Notes: generated by a model from the letters alone, not told the origin. A DNA stretch of 64,000 nt from Saprospiraceae bacterium (GCA_016715985.1 JADJXD010000001.1:4712001-4776000), one strand, 5' to 3'; shown: positions 1 to 8,504, numbered from the stretch's first letter. A program made the numbers and translations.

Positions 1-119
1 TTTTTTGGATATATAATATCAGGAGTGTACATTTGTAGGTATGAAAGGAAGTTCGTGGAAGTAGTAAATAATTTGTCCAGATACTAACATCATAAATATA
101 ACTATTAATATTAAAGGTA

Positions 120-1512
120 ATGAAAGCAAAAATTCTTAAAATAAATAAACTTTATGGTTATCTGAATAAAACAATAGATTTCAAAAACAATATTAATTTA
201 CTTGTAGGTATAAATGGTTCTGGAAAAACGAGCATATTGAACATTGTAAATTGGTTACTAACACCATCTCTTGCACACCTTTGTGTGACAGAATTTGAGA
301 ATTTAGAACTTTTGTTCGAATATAATGAATTGGAATATCTCATTGAAGTTTCTCAAGATACAAAACTATTAACTTATAAGGTTAAAAATATAACATATAG
401 TATTGAATATTTTCCATTAACTGTAAGATTAAAAATCCCAACCTTTAGACTTACTCAAAATGAAACTCAAAAAGAGAGATTTTATTCTGAATACTTAAAT
501 CTTGGACCAGATAAAGATGAAACTGAAACTTGGGCATTAGTTTTAATCAATTTCCCAAACCAATGGTAATTGGTCTTGATAGGTATTTATTTACTGAAGA
601 AAAGAATGAAGCTATAATATATCAAGATGAAGTTCTACAAAGATTGGTAAAAAAGGATAATTCAGGCAGAGTTTCACCACTTGATGAGGTACGAAGATTA
701 GCCAACCGGGAATACAGCATCTATAAAAGTAAAATAGTAGAATTAAATCGACTTTTAAATAATAAAATTATCCTTTCTTCTTTTGATGAAATTACTATTG
801 ATACTTTAAAAGAGCTTGAAAGTGCTTCCAATATATCTCTTGATCAAATTGAAAATTTGCACAAAAAGTTGAGACTTTTTTCAAGGAAACAATGACTGAG
901 AAAAATACTAAAGTACATTCTAAAAGAAAAGATCCAGCGCTTGAGAAAATTGAAAATTATTTTAATCATTTGAAGGACTTAATATCGAAAGCAGAGAAAA
1001 GTGATGATAGGGAAAGATTTTCATTGCTCTATCTTTCCAACATTAGTCAGTTTAAAAAACTAAAAGACTTAATTAAAGAATTTGAAGTGTTTGAAAAAAA
1101 GTCGCAAGACTACTATTTAGATATTAAAACTTACTTAGAAACTATAAATAGTTTTTTATCCGACTCAGCAAAACAACTGTCATTTCAAAAAGCCTTATCA
1201 GAATTAATTTTTAATGTCCTTGATAAAGATGGGATAATAATTTCAAAAGACCGAGATATAAAAACCTTGTCTTCTGGCGAACGACAAATTCTAATTTTAT
1301 TTACTTATCTTAAGTTCCATAATAAATTAGGAACAATTTTTATTATTGATGAACCCGAACTTTCACTTCATCCTAAATGGCAAGAAGAGTTTCTGAGAGC
1401 AGTTGAAACATTAACTCCAAAAAATACTCAAATAATTATTGCAACTCATTCACCAATAATCGTTGGTAGTAATATTGAATACTGTAAAGTACTACTTCCA
1501 TATAATGATTGA
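120..1512 (+). pseudogene. AAA-family (OLD/AAA_15-like) ATPase, AriA-like, split by two frameshifts
   Basis: Together the three frames give a protein of about 464 residues. The first part (120-569) has a Walker A loop, GINGSGKTS, near residue 31. The middle part (about 557-895) is a helical insert. The last part (892-1512) has the ABC-type signature LSSGERQ, the Walker B strand TIFIIDEPELSLHP and a terminal ATHSP switch histidine, so every ATPase motif survives. Both breaks are -1 shifts: one at the TTTCCCAAAC run near 551-560, the other in or near the A5/T6 runs at 863-881. The stop of the middle part overlaps an ATG in an ATGA at 892-895. The DUF4435 gene follows with a 4-base overlap, so the two were co-translated. 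ATPase plus DUF4435 is the architecture of the PARIS anti-phage system, where the ATPase is the sensor scaffold. Two sequencing indels or true inactivation are both possible, and a programmed shift at the first site is less likely. Confidence 0.75.
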
Positions 1513-2381
1513 ATATGATAACAGTTGAACAGAGCATTCCAACCAAATCAGATTCATTTCTTAAAGGAATAGATATTTTTTACACTCAATTTAATGAGGT
1601 AAATTTTTATATAGAAGATGAAGACCAAGAAAATTTCTATCATGTTATTCTCCAAAAATTATTTCCGGATATAATGCTCAGTAAAATATTTCCGTTACGT
1701 GGAAAAAAAAATGTAATTGACAAGTCTAAAAGACATATTGGAGATAATAAAAAAGTATTTATAGTTGATAAAGATTTTGATGATTTGCTCGGAAAAAAAA
1801 TAATTCAAAGCAACCTTTTTTATTTAAATGAATACTCAATTGAAAACTATTTAATAGATAAAAATGCGTTTCATGAATATGTTATTGAAGAGAAGCCAAG
1901 AATTAAACGAAAAGAAATTCCAAAATTATTAAAATTTGAAAACACTATAATTGAATGCTGTAAGACTTTCTGTGAACTAACTATTTTACATCTTTTAGTT
2001 CAACATAAGAATTTAGGCATTCAAAATACTGCATTGCCACCTGAAAAATTTATTCAACTTAATAATGTGATTCGTATAAAACAAGTTGAATTGGATAATT
2101 ATAAAGTTGAAATTGAAACTAGACTTAAATCGTTGGACAAGAGAATGACTTTGAAGGCTCAAATAAAAAAAATTAGAAAACTTTTTAATATTGGGTCAAG
2201 CAAAGATATTTTAGCACATATACCAGGTAAATATCTAGTAAAGTATTTTAAATGTATAATCGAGCATTTATTCAGCCTTGCAAGTAGAAATATTGACTCT
2301 TTCAACTTTCGACTAGCTAGATCAAATAATTTTATAAAATTGAATTATCTTACAAAACGTATAAGTGAATATATAAAATGA
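1509..2381 (+). CDS. DUF4435 (TOPRIM-like) protein, AriB-like effector
   Basis: This 290-residue protein carries the DUF4435 signature pattern. An acidic strand with FYIEDEDQ lies near residue 32, a DKD motif (VFIVDKDFDD) near residue 83, and YSIENYL near residue 112. These fit the glutamate and DxD metal-binding positions of a TOPRIM nuclease fold. In PARIS (AriA ATPase plus AriB) the DUF4435 partner is the toxic effector released when the ATPase senses a phage anti-restriction protein; assigning that role here is inference. The start overlaps the stop of the ATPase gene by four bases, which implies translational coupling. The C-terminal half is lysine-rich and helical, with no motif I recognise. 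The gene is intact, unlike its partner. Other ATPase-DUF4435 pairs of unknown role exist, so the PARIS name is provisional. Confidence 0.75.
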   Translation: MNMITVEQSIPTKSDSFLKGIDIFYTQFNEVNFYIEDEDQENFYHVILQKLFPDIMLSKIFPLRGKKNVIDKSKRHIGDNKKVFIVDKDFDDLLGKKIIQSNLFYLNEYSIENYLIDKNAFHEYVIEEKPRIKRKEIPKLLKFENTIIECCKTFCELTILHLLVQHKNLGIQNTALPPEKFIQLNNVIRIKQVELDNYKVEIETRLKSLDKRMTLKAQIKKIRKLFNIGSSKDILAHIPGKYLVKYFKCIIEHLFSLASRNIDSFNFRLARSNNFIKLNYLTKRISEYIK

Positions 2382-2557
2382 AATACTTTTTTGAGTTTTT
2401 TTAATCCCTATTACACAAAAACCTCATGATGAATAACTTAGCAATAGTTTTTATTCTGATTTTTTACCTACGGTTGTTAGGTTCACTCTGAAGAGGAATT
2501 TAATTTTGGATTTGGAAAAAATTATAAATTTGAATATGTTAAAACCTGCACCGAAAA

Positions 2558-3096
2558 ATGCGACCCAAAGATTTTCCAACTATAAAAACAGATAGACATT
2601 TACTTAGACAGTTTGCTGAGAGCGACCTGGAGAATGTGTTTAAAGCACTTTCGCATCCGGACATTATAAAATATTATGGTGTCAGTTACGAAACGCCGGT
2701 AGCGACAAAAGAACAAATGAAATTTTTTGCAGATCTGGAAAAAATGAAACAGGTATTTGGTGGGCTGTCTGTTCGTCGGACAACAAGACATTTTATGGAG
2801 CGGGTGGACTAAATAATTTGAGCAGGGAACATAAAAAAGCGGAAATCGGGTTTTGGTTGCTAACTGAGTTTTGGGGACAAGGAATAATGCAGGAAGTCAT
2901 CCCGTTGATTTGTAATTATGGATTTGATCAACTGAATCTGCACAGGATAGAAGCACAGGTAGAAACAGAAAATATCAATTCTAAAAAAGTATTGGAGAAA
3001 CTTAACTTCACACACGAGGGAACGCTGCGGGACTACGAGATAAAAAACGGAAAATTTATTAGTCTGGATATTTATGCGATAATAGGTAGTCAATGA
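2558..3096 (+). pseudogene. GNAT N-acetyltransferase (RimJ/RimL type), one frameshift
   Basis: Two adjacent frames form one GNAT domain of about 179 residues. The first (2558 to about 2745) holds the N-terminal strand and helices (LLRQFAESDLENVF). The second begins in the other frame with ETGIWWAV, runs through GAGGLNNLSREHKKAEIGFW, and ends with the acetyl-CoA-binding region (LLTEFWGQGIMQEV) and the C-terminal NINSKKVLEKLNF. The switch is a -1 shift at the A6 run around 2738-2743, so a single missing A would restore the gene. The family acetylates ribosomal-protein N-termini or small amines; the substrate cannot be read from the sequence. Another GNAT gene follows 40 bases downstream on the same strand. 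Confidence 0.8.
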
Positions 3097-3136
3097 CGTT
3101 TACTTTTATACGAATAATGAACTAAATATTGATCAA

Positions 3137-4171
3137 ATGAACGAACTTTTAATTTCCGGTCAACTGACGCTTCGACCTGCAACTTTGGCGGATAAAAGGA
3201 AAATTTATAATTGGCTGGCTCATTCCAATCTGACATGTGAAATGATGGGTCCACCTGCTTTTCCTGAAATTACAGTATCGACTTGGAACGAGTTTAATGA
3301 TGACTATCTGGATTATTATTTTGATGGTTCGGAACCATGGAAAGGACAATGTTTTATCATGGAACACAATGGACAGGAAATAGGTCAGATTAATTATAAC
3401 GAGATAGACAAAGATACAAAATCTACAGAAATGGATATCTGGATGGCAGACCGGAAATATACCGGCAAAGGTCTTGGGACTACAGCTATCAATTTATTAT
3501 GCCATTATTTGGAATCAGTGTTTGATTGTGAGTCGATATATATTGCTCCTTCTTTTCGTAATATTAATGCGATTAAATCTTACCAAAAAGCAGGTTTTGT
3601 GGAGACCGAAAATATTCCGGATAATTTTATACCTGACTATGATGATACAATAGTTTTAGTAAAAACGAGTAGGAATGATGCAAAATCAAGAAGACAACAA
3701 ATTAAATCAAGTAAAATGGAACTGAGAGTTATACATATTGATGAAGATATGTCAATGAAATTATACACTTCACCGGAATGTCAGGAGATAATCAAATCTA
3801 TGCAGGATTACTATCCCATCATTGGTTTTAATTTGCCTTGGGTTGGATATTTTGTGATTAAAGACAATGTAGTTGTTGGCTTAGGTGCTTTTACCGGAAA
3901 ACCTAAAGATGGTGTTGTGGAGATTGCATATTCTACCTTTAAAGATTATGAAGGACAAGGAATTGCGTCATATACATGCAAGGAACTTGTTGCAATTGCC
4001 AAAAGAACGGATCCAACATTAATAATTACTGCCAAAACAAAACCTGAACACAATGCATCCACTAAAATCCTGCAAAAAAATGGATTTGAATATGCAGGAA
4101 TAGTGCAGGACCATGAGATCGGTGATGCCTGGCTTTGGATTTTAAAACCATATTCTGAATTATCTAAGTAA
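3137..4171 (+). CDS. tandem-GNAT acetyltransferase
   Basis: The 344 residues contain two acetyltransferase domains. The first (residues about 7-180) resembles aminoglycoside 6'-type or RimJ-like enzymes, with the pyrophosphate-binding stretch YTGKGLGTTAI near residue 113 and the tail NINAIKSYQKAGF. A short basic linker (about residues 181-195, rich in R, Q and K) leads to the second domain (about 197-340), whose acetyl-CoA loop is DYEGQGIASYTC and whose closing motif is NASTKILQKNGF. The second domain has an unusually long N-terminal section for its size. Two-domain GNATs often keep catalysis in one half only. The substrate is unknown. The gene lies 40 bases after the frameshifted GNAT and shares its strand, so the two may be co-transcribed. 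Confidence 0.8.
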   Translation: MNELLISGQLTLRPATLADKRKIYNWLAHSNLTCEMMGPPAFPEITVSTWNEFNDDYLDYYFDGSEPWKGQCFIMEHNGQEIGQINYNEIDKDTKSTEMDIWMADRKYTGKGLGTTAINLLCHYLESVFDCESIYIAPSFRNINAIKSYQKAGFVETENIPDNFIPDYDDTIVLVKTSRNDAKSRRQQIKSSKMELRVIHIDEDMSMKLYTSPECQEIIKSMQDYYPIIGFNLPWVGYFVIKDNVVVGLGAFTGKPKDGVVEIAYSTFKDYEGQGIASYTCKELVAIAKRTDPTLIITAKTKPEHNASTKILQKNGFEYAGIVQDHEIGDAWLWILKPYSELSK

Positions 4172-4742
4172 CACTGTATTGGCTGAATTGACTGAAATAT
4201 CGGTTAAAGTCAATGAAAGATACTTTGTCAATTTAGTTCAATTATTTAAAATGAAAAGAATAGTATTTATACCCTTTTTTGCAATGCAGAATAGCAGGAT
4301 TTTAGCGCTGTGATGAATAGGATGGTAGAGAAGATTCTGAAAATCAGTCTTATCTTATTGAATCCGGAAATGAAGGATGTAATGGATAATGTTATGTTTA
4401 GCAAAATCTTATGTATTATATGTCTGTATGCCGATCAATTTTGTAATTTTGTATTATTGTAATAAGAGGGATAAGAATTTTGGATATCAGGCCCGGATGT
4501 TTGTTACTTATATTAAGAATTAAGGAAAGTAAAAATACGTTTTATGAGCCGTTTACAAACGTATCGTAAACGTTTAAAAACGAAACTCATTAACAAACTT
4601 TCGTATTTTGATACACTATAATATGAATTGTAAATCAAAAAGTTGGATAGTAATTATTGAAAATGGAGTTGCGTCTGACACCAAGTTATGTAGGATGAAA
4701 TGTGGAAATAAAGAAGAATGAATAGTGTAAAGCTAACAAGAC
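4172..4742 (+). other. gene-poor AT-rich spacer
   Basis: This is 571 bases with no convincing coding potential on either strand. A short imperfect repeat of AAACGT units lies near 4552-4585 (the AAACGTATCGTAAACGTTT area). I see no terminator with a clear T-tract and no mobile-element ends. It may be degenerate sequence at the boundary of the accessory region. Confidence 0.4.
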
Positions 4743-5213
4743 GTGAGAAGGTCGAAATTAGTCAAAGAAATAAAAAAGTTATTACTAAATAGAAAATACA
4801 AAAAATTAGGTACAGGTCTTTCAATTTGTGGATTAGCTTTCATTCTTATTTTTGGAAGTATGTGGATAAACCGTAATCATGAAATTCTACAAACAGAACT
4901 TAAAACAATAGAAGGTGAATTGACAAATAAATTAGAACTAAAATTTCAAAAAACAATTGGGTATTCGATGACAATCCAATTAAATAACTATCCTGATATA
5001 AAATTTAGGATTGGAAGATTTAGTGTGTCCGGATTAAAAACTAATTTATTTATAAAAAACATAGAAATCGGAGATAAAATCCAAATTGATATAAAGCAAA
5101 AAGATTTTGAAAATATAAATAAAATATCACCTTGGGGTAAAAGTATTAATATCTATGGAGTAAGAGATAGTCAACTTGAATATTTAAATGTAAGTGCATA
5201 CAACAGGAATTAA
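4743..5213 (+). CDS. hypothetical single-pass membrane protein
   Basis: This is a 156-residue frame with a GTG start. A basic N-terminus (RRSKLVKEIKKLL) is followed by one hydrophobic segment at about residues 25-42 (LSICGLAFILIFGSMWI), then a soluble lysine-rich domain. The layout fits an inner-membrane anchor with the C-terminal part outside, but basic residues flank both sides and topology is uncertain. I recognise no family. Base composition is very AT-rich, like the accessory genes on either side. No strong ribosome-binding site is visible, as is common in Bacteroidota, so the start is uncertain. Confidence 0.5.
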   Translation: MRRSKLVKEIKKLLLNRKYKKLGTGLSICGLAFILIFGSMWINRNHEILQTELKTIEGELTNKLELKFQKTIGYSMTIQLNNYPDIKFRIGRFSVSGLKTNLFIKNIEIGDKIQIDIKQKDFENINKISPWGKSINIYGVRDSQLEYLNVSAYNRN

Positions 5214-5382
5214 AAAGTGACAGAAATTCTGTTTCTATGTATATTATGATTGGAGTCAGTTTCTTTATATTCAGCAACGGTTTAAAATTATGGTTAAAGG
5301 ATCTCTAGGCCAAATTAAGGGTTTAAAACTAAGAAAAAACAAAACTAATTTTTGAATCACAAGAGAAAAAGAGCCACAAATC

Positions 5383-5413
5383 TTGATGATTATACCAAAG
5401 ATTGGTATCTTTG
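5383..5413 (+). promoter_or_regulatory. Bacteroidota-type promoter of parDE
   Basis: A TTG at 5383-5385 and a TATCTTTG at 5406-5413 are separated by 20 bases. This matches the -33 TTG / -7 TAnnTTTG consensus of the Bacteroidota primary sigma factor. Transcription would begin just before the ATG at 5428, which argues against the upstream in-frame ATG at 5383 as the parD start. Confidence 0.65.
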
Positions 5414-5427
5414 CCTTAAAAAGTAAA

Positions 5428-5673
5428 ATGTCAAAGAATACATCCGTTACTCTAGGAGATTATTTCGAGCAAATAATAGAAAAAAGTATTGAATCAGGAA
5501 GATATTCTTCAGCGAGTGAAGTTATAAGAGAAGGTCTTAGACTTGTTGATGAAAGAGAACAAAAAATAAAGATACTACGTGAAGCCATTGAAGCTGGAGA
5601 AAGGAGTGGCTACATTAAAAATTTTGACCCAATTAAGCATTTGGAAGAGCTAAGCCAAAGTTATAAAAAATGA
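5428..5673 (+). CDS. parD: ParD-family antitoxin
   Basis: This 81-residue protein begins MSKNTSVTLGDYFEQII and has the ribbon-helix-helix DNA-binding N-terminus typical of ParD. The helix SASEVIREGLRLVDERE is the family hallmark (SxSEVIREALR). The C-terminal 30 residues would wrap the toxin. The start was set at 5428 because a promoter occupies 5383-5413. The stop overlaps the toxin start by four bases (ATGA at 5670), which is standard antitoxin-first coupling. The pair probably autoregulates through the promoter just upstream. An attC-like palindrome follows the pair, consistent with its being a mobile cassette. Confidence 0.9.
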   Translation: MSKNTSVTLGDYFEQIIEKSIESGRYSSASEVIREGLRLVDEREQKIKILREAIEAGERSGYIKNFDPIKHLEELSQSYKK

Positions 5674-5969
5674 AGGATAGCTATGAAATAAGTCGATTAG
5701 CATTGAAAGACTTAGATGATATTTGGCACTATACAATTGAACATTGGTCGAAACAGCAAGCGAATAAATATTATAAGGAAATATTTGCAGTAATAGACGA
5801 AATATGTAATAATTCAGAAATTGGCAAATCAATCGATGAAATAAAAATTGGGCATAAAAGAGTAAACGTAAAGTCACATATGATCATCTATAAAGTCAAT
5901 CGAGAAATTATCTATATTGACAGAATCTTACATCAGAAAATGGATATAGAAAATCATCTCAATGAATAG
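5670..5969 (+). CDS. parE: ParE-family (RelE/ParE superfamily) toxin
   Basis: This 99-residue basic protein has the ParE pattern: YEISRLALKDLDDIWHYT at the start, then WSKQQANKYYKEIF, and the C-terminal strands VKSHMIIYKVN and IIYIDRILHQKMDIENHL. The RILHQRMD-like ending is typical of ParE, whose relatives poison DNA gyrase. Length and order match the family, and no key segment is missing. It is coupled to parD by a 4-base overlap. It is the last gene before the palindrome at 5981. Confidence 0.92.
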   Translation: MKDSYEISRLALKDLDDIWHYTIEHWSKQQANKYYKEIFAVIDEICNNSEIGKSIDEIKIGHKRVNVKSHMIIYKVNREIIYIDRILHQKMDIENHLNE

Positions 5970-5980
5970 AATCACCCTAC

Positions 5981-6048
5981 ATAACAAGTGCTTTGACGAC
6001 AGTTTTGGCTACCGCCAAAACCGTCGCAAAGCAGAAGCGTTTTGATGC
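5981..6048 (+). repeat. attC-like palindrome, site a
   Basis: The left arm 5989-6009 and right arm 6014-6033 pair over 19 bp around a TACC loop. TGCTTTG pairs with CAAAGCA, CGAC with GTCG, and GTTTTGGC with GCCAAAAC, leaving one unpaired A (5996) on one arm and one mismatch. ATAACAAG precedes the stem and AAGCGTTTTG follows it. A long imperfect hairpin with extrahelical bases between AAC- and GTT-containing boxes is the design of integron attC sites. The site lies 12 bases after parE and is closely related to the site at 9133. Confidence 0.6.
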
Positions 6049-6112
6049 ATTAAAAAAGAAAAATGAACTAAAAATACTTTGAAGATGTTACCTAAACAGC
6101 TAACTTTGCACA

Positions 6113-6457
6113 ATGAAGTCAGATTTTGTTAGAGAAGTAGTATTTTACGGTGAACATTTCAGAGAATTCTATCAGGGATTGGATAAAAAGACGAAACTGA
6201 AGATAGATTGGACTATCAACCTTTAGGAAACAGTAGAACTCGTACCAGAAAAATATTTCAAACATCTTTCCGGAACAGAAGGACTTTATGAAATCAGAGT
6301 GGAATTCGAATCTAATATTTATAGGTTTTTTTCATTTTTTGATAAAGGAAAATTAGTCATAGCCATTAATGGGTTTCAAAAGAAAACACATAAAACACCA
6401 AAATCAGAAATAGTTAAAGCACAAAAAATTAAAAACCAATATTTCAATGAAAAGTAA
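6113..6457 (+). pseudogene. HigB/RelE-type (Gp49-like) toxin with internal stop
   Basis: One continuous frame of 115 codons starts MKSDFVREVVFYGEHFREF and ends with a typical Gp49/HigB tail, including YEIRVEFESNIYRFFSFFDKG and LVIAINGFQKKTHKTP. A TAG at 6224-6226 (codon 38) interrupts it. Without that codon the protein would be a normal-length phage-derived Gp49-like HigB mRNA interferase. The antitoxin gene starts 11 bases before the toxin stop, the usual toxin-first order of higBA. The nonsense codon may have disarmed the toxin, or it may be a base-call error. The segment 6049-6112 before it has no gene. Confidence 0.75.
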
Positions 6458-6743
6458 TAATTTGACATCGTTCAAAGATCATTTGGATACAGAATACGGA
6501 AAAGTAGGTACACAATCCCGAACAGAATATGAAGAAGGATTTGAAGCCTTTAAATTAGGTGTATTACTTCAGGATCTACGTACCAAAGAAGGTATGACCC
6601 AAGAAGAGTTGGCCAATAAATGCGGAACAACAAAAAGTTATATCTCAAGGATCGAAAACAATGCTTCCGATATTAGATTGTCAACCATCATGCGAATCTT
6701 TAAAGAAGGATTTGGAAAACAAATCAAATTATCGGTTAATTAA
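6447..6743 (+). CDS. higA: HigA-type antitoxin, XRE helix-turn-helix
   Basis: This 98-residue protein has an HTH_3/XRE domain at about residues 38-92. The recognition region reads EGMTQEELANKCGTTKSYIS, followed by RIENNASDIRLSTIMRIF. The N-terminal 35 residues (LTSFKDHLDTEYG) are typical of antitoxins paired with Gp49/HigB toxins. It overlaps the disrupted toxin by 11 bases and probably represses its own operon. It remains intact, as expected where an antitoxin outlives its toxin. Confidence 0.85.
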   Translation: MKSNNLTSFKDHLDTEYGKVGTQSRTEYEEGFEAFKLGVLLQDLRTKEGMTQEELANKCGTTKSYISRIENNASDIRLSTIMRIFKEGFGKQIKLSVN

Positions 6744-6750
6744 AAAACAC

Positions 6751-6830
6751 ATCATAACAAGTGATATGAGATCAGACTTGCTATCGCTGCATCCGTCGCC
6801 AGTACCAAACGTTGTGCGTCATAACTATTA
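6751..6830 (+). repeat. attC-like site b
   Basis: CATAACAAG at 6752-6760 opens the site and AAACGTTGTGCGTC closes it near 6818-6831. The middle (AGATCAGACTTGCTATCGCTGCATCCGTC, in two parts) is alignable by eye with the middle of site e at 10232, although the stem is less well paired here. It sits directly between the higA stop and the PIG-L gene. Confidence rests on homology to the other sites more than on its own folding. Confidence 0.45.
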
Positions 6831-6843
6831 ACGTCAAAATAAT

Positions 6844-7647
6844 ATGAAATCATCTACCATAATATATTTCTTGATAGTATTAATCACAGTAAATATTTTT
6901 TCGTGTACTGAAAAACCGATCGAGAAAAAAACTATTTTAGTTGTAGCTGCCCATCCAGACGATGAAACTGCCTTTGCACCCGTATTAGCAAAGTATTCGC
7001 GACTTGGACATACAGTTTATTTGGTTATCGGTGTAGATGGAAGATATGGTAACAGATTAGAAAATGATAATCCTGATTCAGTGGCAATAGTTAATAAGAA
7101 TCAAGCGACTTGCTCCTGCAACCAACTTGGAATCAAACAACCAATTTTCTTTGATTTAATAAGCCTTGATAGGAAACACGGTCAAAAAGATGGAGTTCGA
7201 GCTGCTGTTGAATCCGGTATTAAATTTAGAAACAAACTTAGAGAGACTATTCTCGATATAAAGCCGGACTTAATTATTACCTATGGACCAGATGGAGAAT
7301 ATGGCCATCCTGAACATATTATTGTCAGTGGACTTGTAACAGAATTGTTGCTTAGAGAGAAATGGGTTGATAAATATCCATTGTATTACTTTGGGTGGAC
7401 AAAAACTCTTGAAGAAGGTAATGATGGATGGATAAGGTATGCAGACGATCAATACTTTACTACAGTCATAGATTACACGGACGAAGATGAACAAAGAGCA
7501 TTTAAATCATTAAATTGTTATGAACGAATGCCGAAGAATGAACGAGATGAAATTATGGAATTGGAAATGCATAGAATCAACGAATTATACTTCAGAAAAT
7601 TTAACGTGTCACAAGAAAAGAGAAAAGACTTTTTTAACGAACAATAA
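6844..7647 (+). CDS. PIG-L/LmbE family deacetylase, lipoprotein
   Basis: This 267-residue protein starts with a lipoprotein signal (hydrophobic IIYFLIVLITVNIFSC, lipobox cysteine near residue 21), so it should be anchored in the envelope. The PIG-L zinc motif AAHPDDE is near residue 37, and the second metal and catalytic region YGPDGEYGHPEH near residue 142. Family members hydrolyse N-acetyl groups from GlcNAc-type conjugates such as GlcNAc-PI, mycothiol or bacillithiol precursors. The substrate here is unknown. Length is normal for the single-domain family. It is much shorter than, and not a fragment of, the PIG-L protein at 44707-47280. Palindromes of the attC-like kind lie on both sides. 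Confidence 0.9.
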   Translation: MKSSTIIYFLIVLITVNIFSCTEKPIEKKTILVVAAHPDDETAFAPVLAKYSRLGHTVYLVIGVDGRYGNRLENDNPDSVAIVNKNQATCSCNQLGIKQPIFFDLISLDRKHGQKDGVRAAVESGIKFRNKLRETILDIKPDLIITYGPDGEYGHPEHIIVSGLVTELLLREKWVDKYPLYYFGWTKTLEEGNDGWIRYADDQYFTTVIDYTDEDEQRAFKSLNCYERMPKNERDEIMELEMHRINELYFRKFNVSQEKRKDFFNEQ

Positions 7648-7664
7648 TGAACCATGGTACAAAC

Positions 7665-7791
7665 GCACAACATCGTATTGGCAATAGTGGGGCAGAAAGC
7701 TCTAATTTCAACATCAGCAATCTTATGGCATTTGTGCAAATATTGGGCTGGCGTTTTTCAAATTCCCCACCGTCGCCAATACGTCAACCGT
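7665..7791 (+). repeat. attC-like palindrome, site c (long loop)
   Basis: CGTATTGGC (7674-7682) pairs perfectly with GCCAATACG (7775-7783). After an asymmetric internal bulge, GTGGGG (7687-7692) pairs with CCCCAC (7765-7770). The loop between is about 72 bases, which gives a long VCR-like rather than short attC-like shape. It follows the PIG-L stop by 17 bases and ends with CAACCG exactly where the group II-like element at 7792 begins. Confidence 0.5.
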
Positions 7792-8212
7792 GTGTGTCTT
7801 GAACAACCTATGCAGATAGGTTGATGCTGTATGATAGTTGAGAGTAGGTCTCTCGGTGGCTTGAAGCCCGTAAAAAAATGATCGCAAGTCATTTTAGGGC
7901 TCGAACTGCGAAAACCTTCTCTCAGCTTAGGGGATATTAGTTTACAAAAGGGTTGACAATCCGCCGCGGCGGAGATGACCGATTATTTTGAGACAAAATC
8001 ACAACCAATCAGAGATGAAGTGGTGCATCCAACAAAGATATTACATTATCTTTGTGTGATTTACAAGCATGAAGAGCCGTGTGAAGATGAAGCCCGTTAA
8101 AAATTGATCGCAAATCATTTTAGGGCTGAACTGTGATAAACTTGACACAGCTTCGTGTATTTTTACGGTTCCGTGGGAGGGTTGGGGTGAAATTCTCCTG
8201 CCTGATCCGATT
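7792..8212 (+). mobile_element. ORF-less group II intron-like element A
   Basis: This 421-base element starts GTGTGTCTTGAACAACC and ends CCTGCCTGATCCGATT. The start resembles the GUGYG 5' end of group II introns. Near the 3' end GAGCCGT (8074-8080) can pair with ACGGTTC (8165-8171), as in domain V, although the rest of that helix is degenerate with a long insertion. The following GGGAGGG...TTCTCCTGCC hairpin and terminal YCCGATT resemble domain VI. It encodes no protein. It contains two copies of a 45-base segment starting GAAGCCCG (7863-7908 and 8089-8133). It begins directly at the end of an attC-like site, the target used by IIC-attC introns. A structured RNA of another kind is the alternative. 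Confidence 0.5.
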
Positions 8213-8234
8213 ATGAGCAACGAAAATTAAAAAA

Positions 8235-8429
8235 TTGAAAGTAAGTAAACCAAACAGTTTTATTTTAATTACGGGTTCATGGCTGATCATGAATCTAATT
8301 TATGCAATAGTTACAGCAAGCCAATTCGGAAAAACAAATGATAGTGGCGTAATTCTATTCTGGTCGGGAATATACATCATATTAAGTTGGGTTGTATTTA
8401 TATGGGGACCAAAGATATTTAGAACGTAG
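8235..8429 (+). CDS. small membrane protein, hypothetical
   Basis: This 64-residue frame with a TTG start encodes two hydrophobic helices (ILITGSWLIMNLIYAIVTA, about residues 10-28, and VILFWSGIYIILSWVVFIW, about 39-57) joined by a polar loop (SQFGKTNDSG). It would be a two-pass inner-membrane protein with both ends cytoplasmic. It begins 22 bases after the end of the group II-like element. No family is recognised and no partner is evident. It could be one cassette, or part of the same cassette as the DUF6934 pair that follows after 75 bases. Confidence 0.5.
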   Translation: MKVSKPNSFILITGSWLIMNLIYAIVTASQFGKTNDSGVILFWSGIYIILSWVVFIWGPKIFRT

Positions 8430-8504
8430 GATATGAATTTTATAATTTTTCAGTGACAGATGCTTTTGGAGTATCCAACGTACTAAAGGTTTTGAAGGAG
8501 TAAA

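Noticed and set aside
4536..4590. AAACGT inverted repeat as an operator or origin box
   Set aside because: The arms are short and there is no adjacent gene or promoter to regulate.
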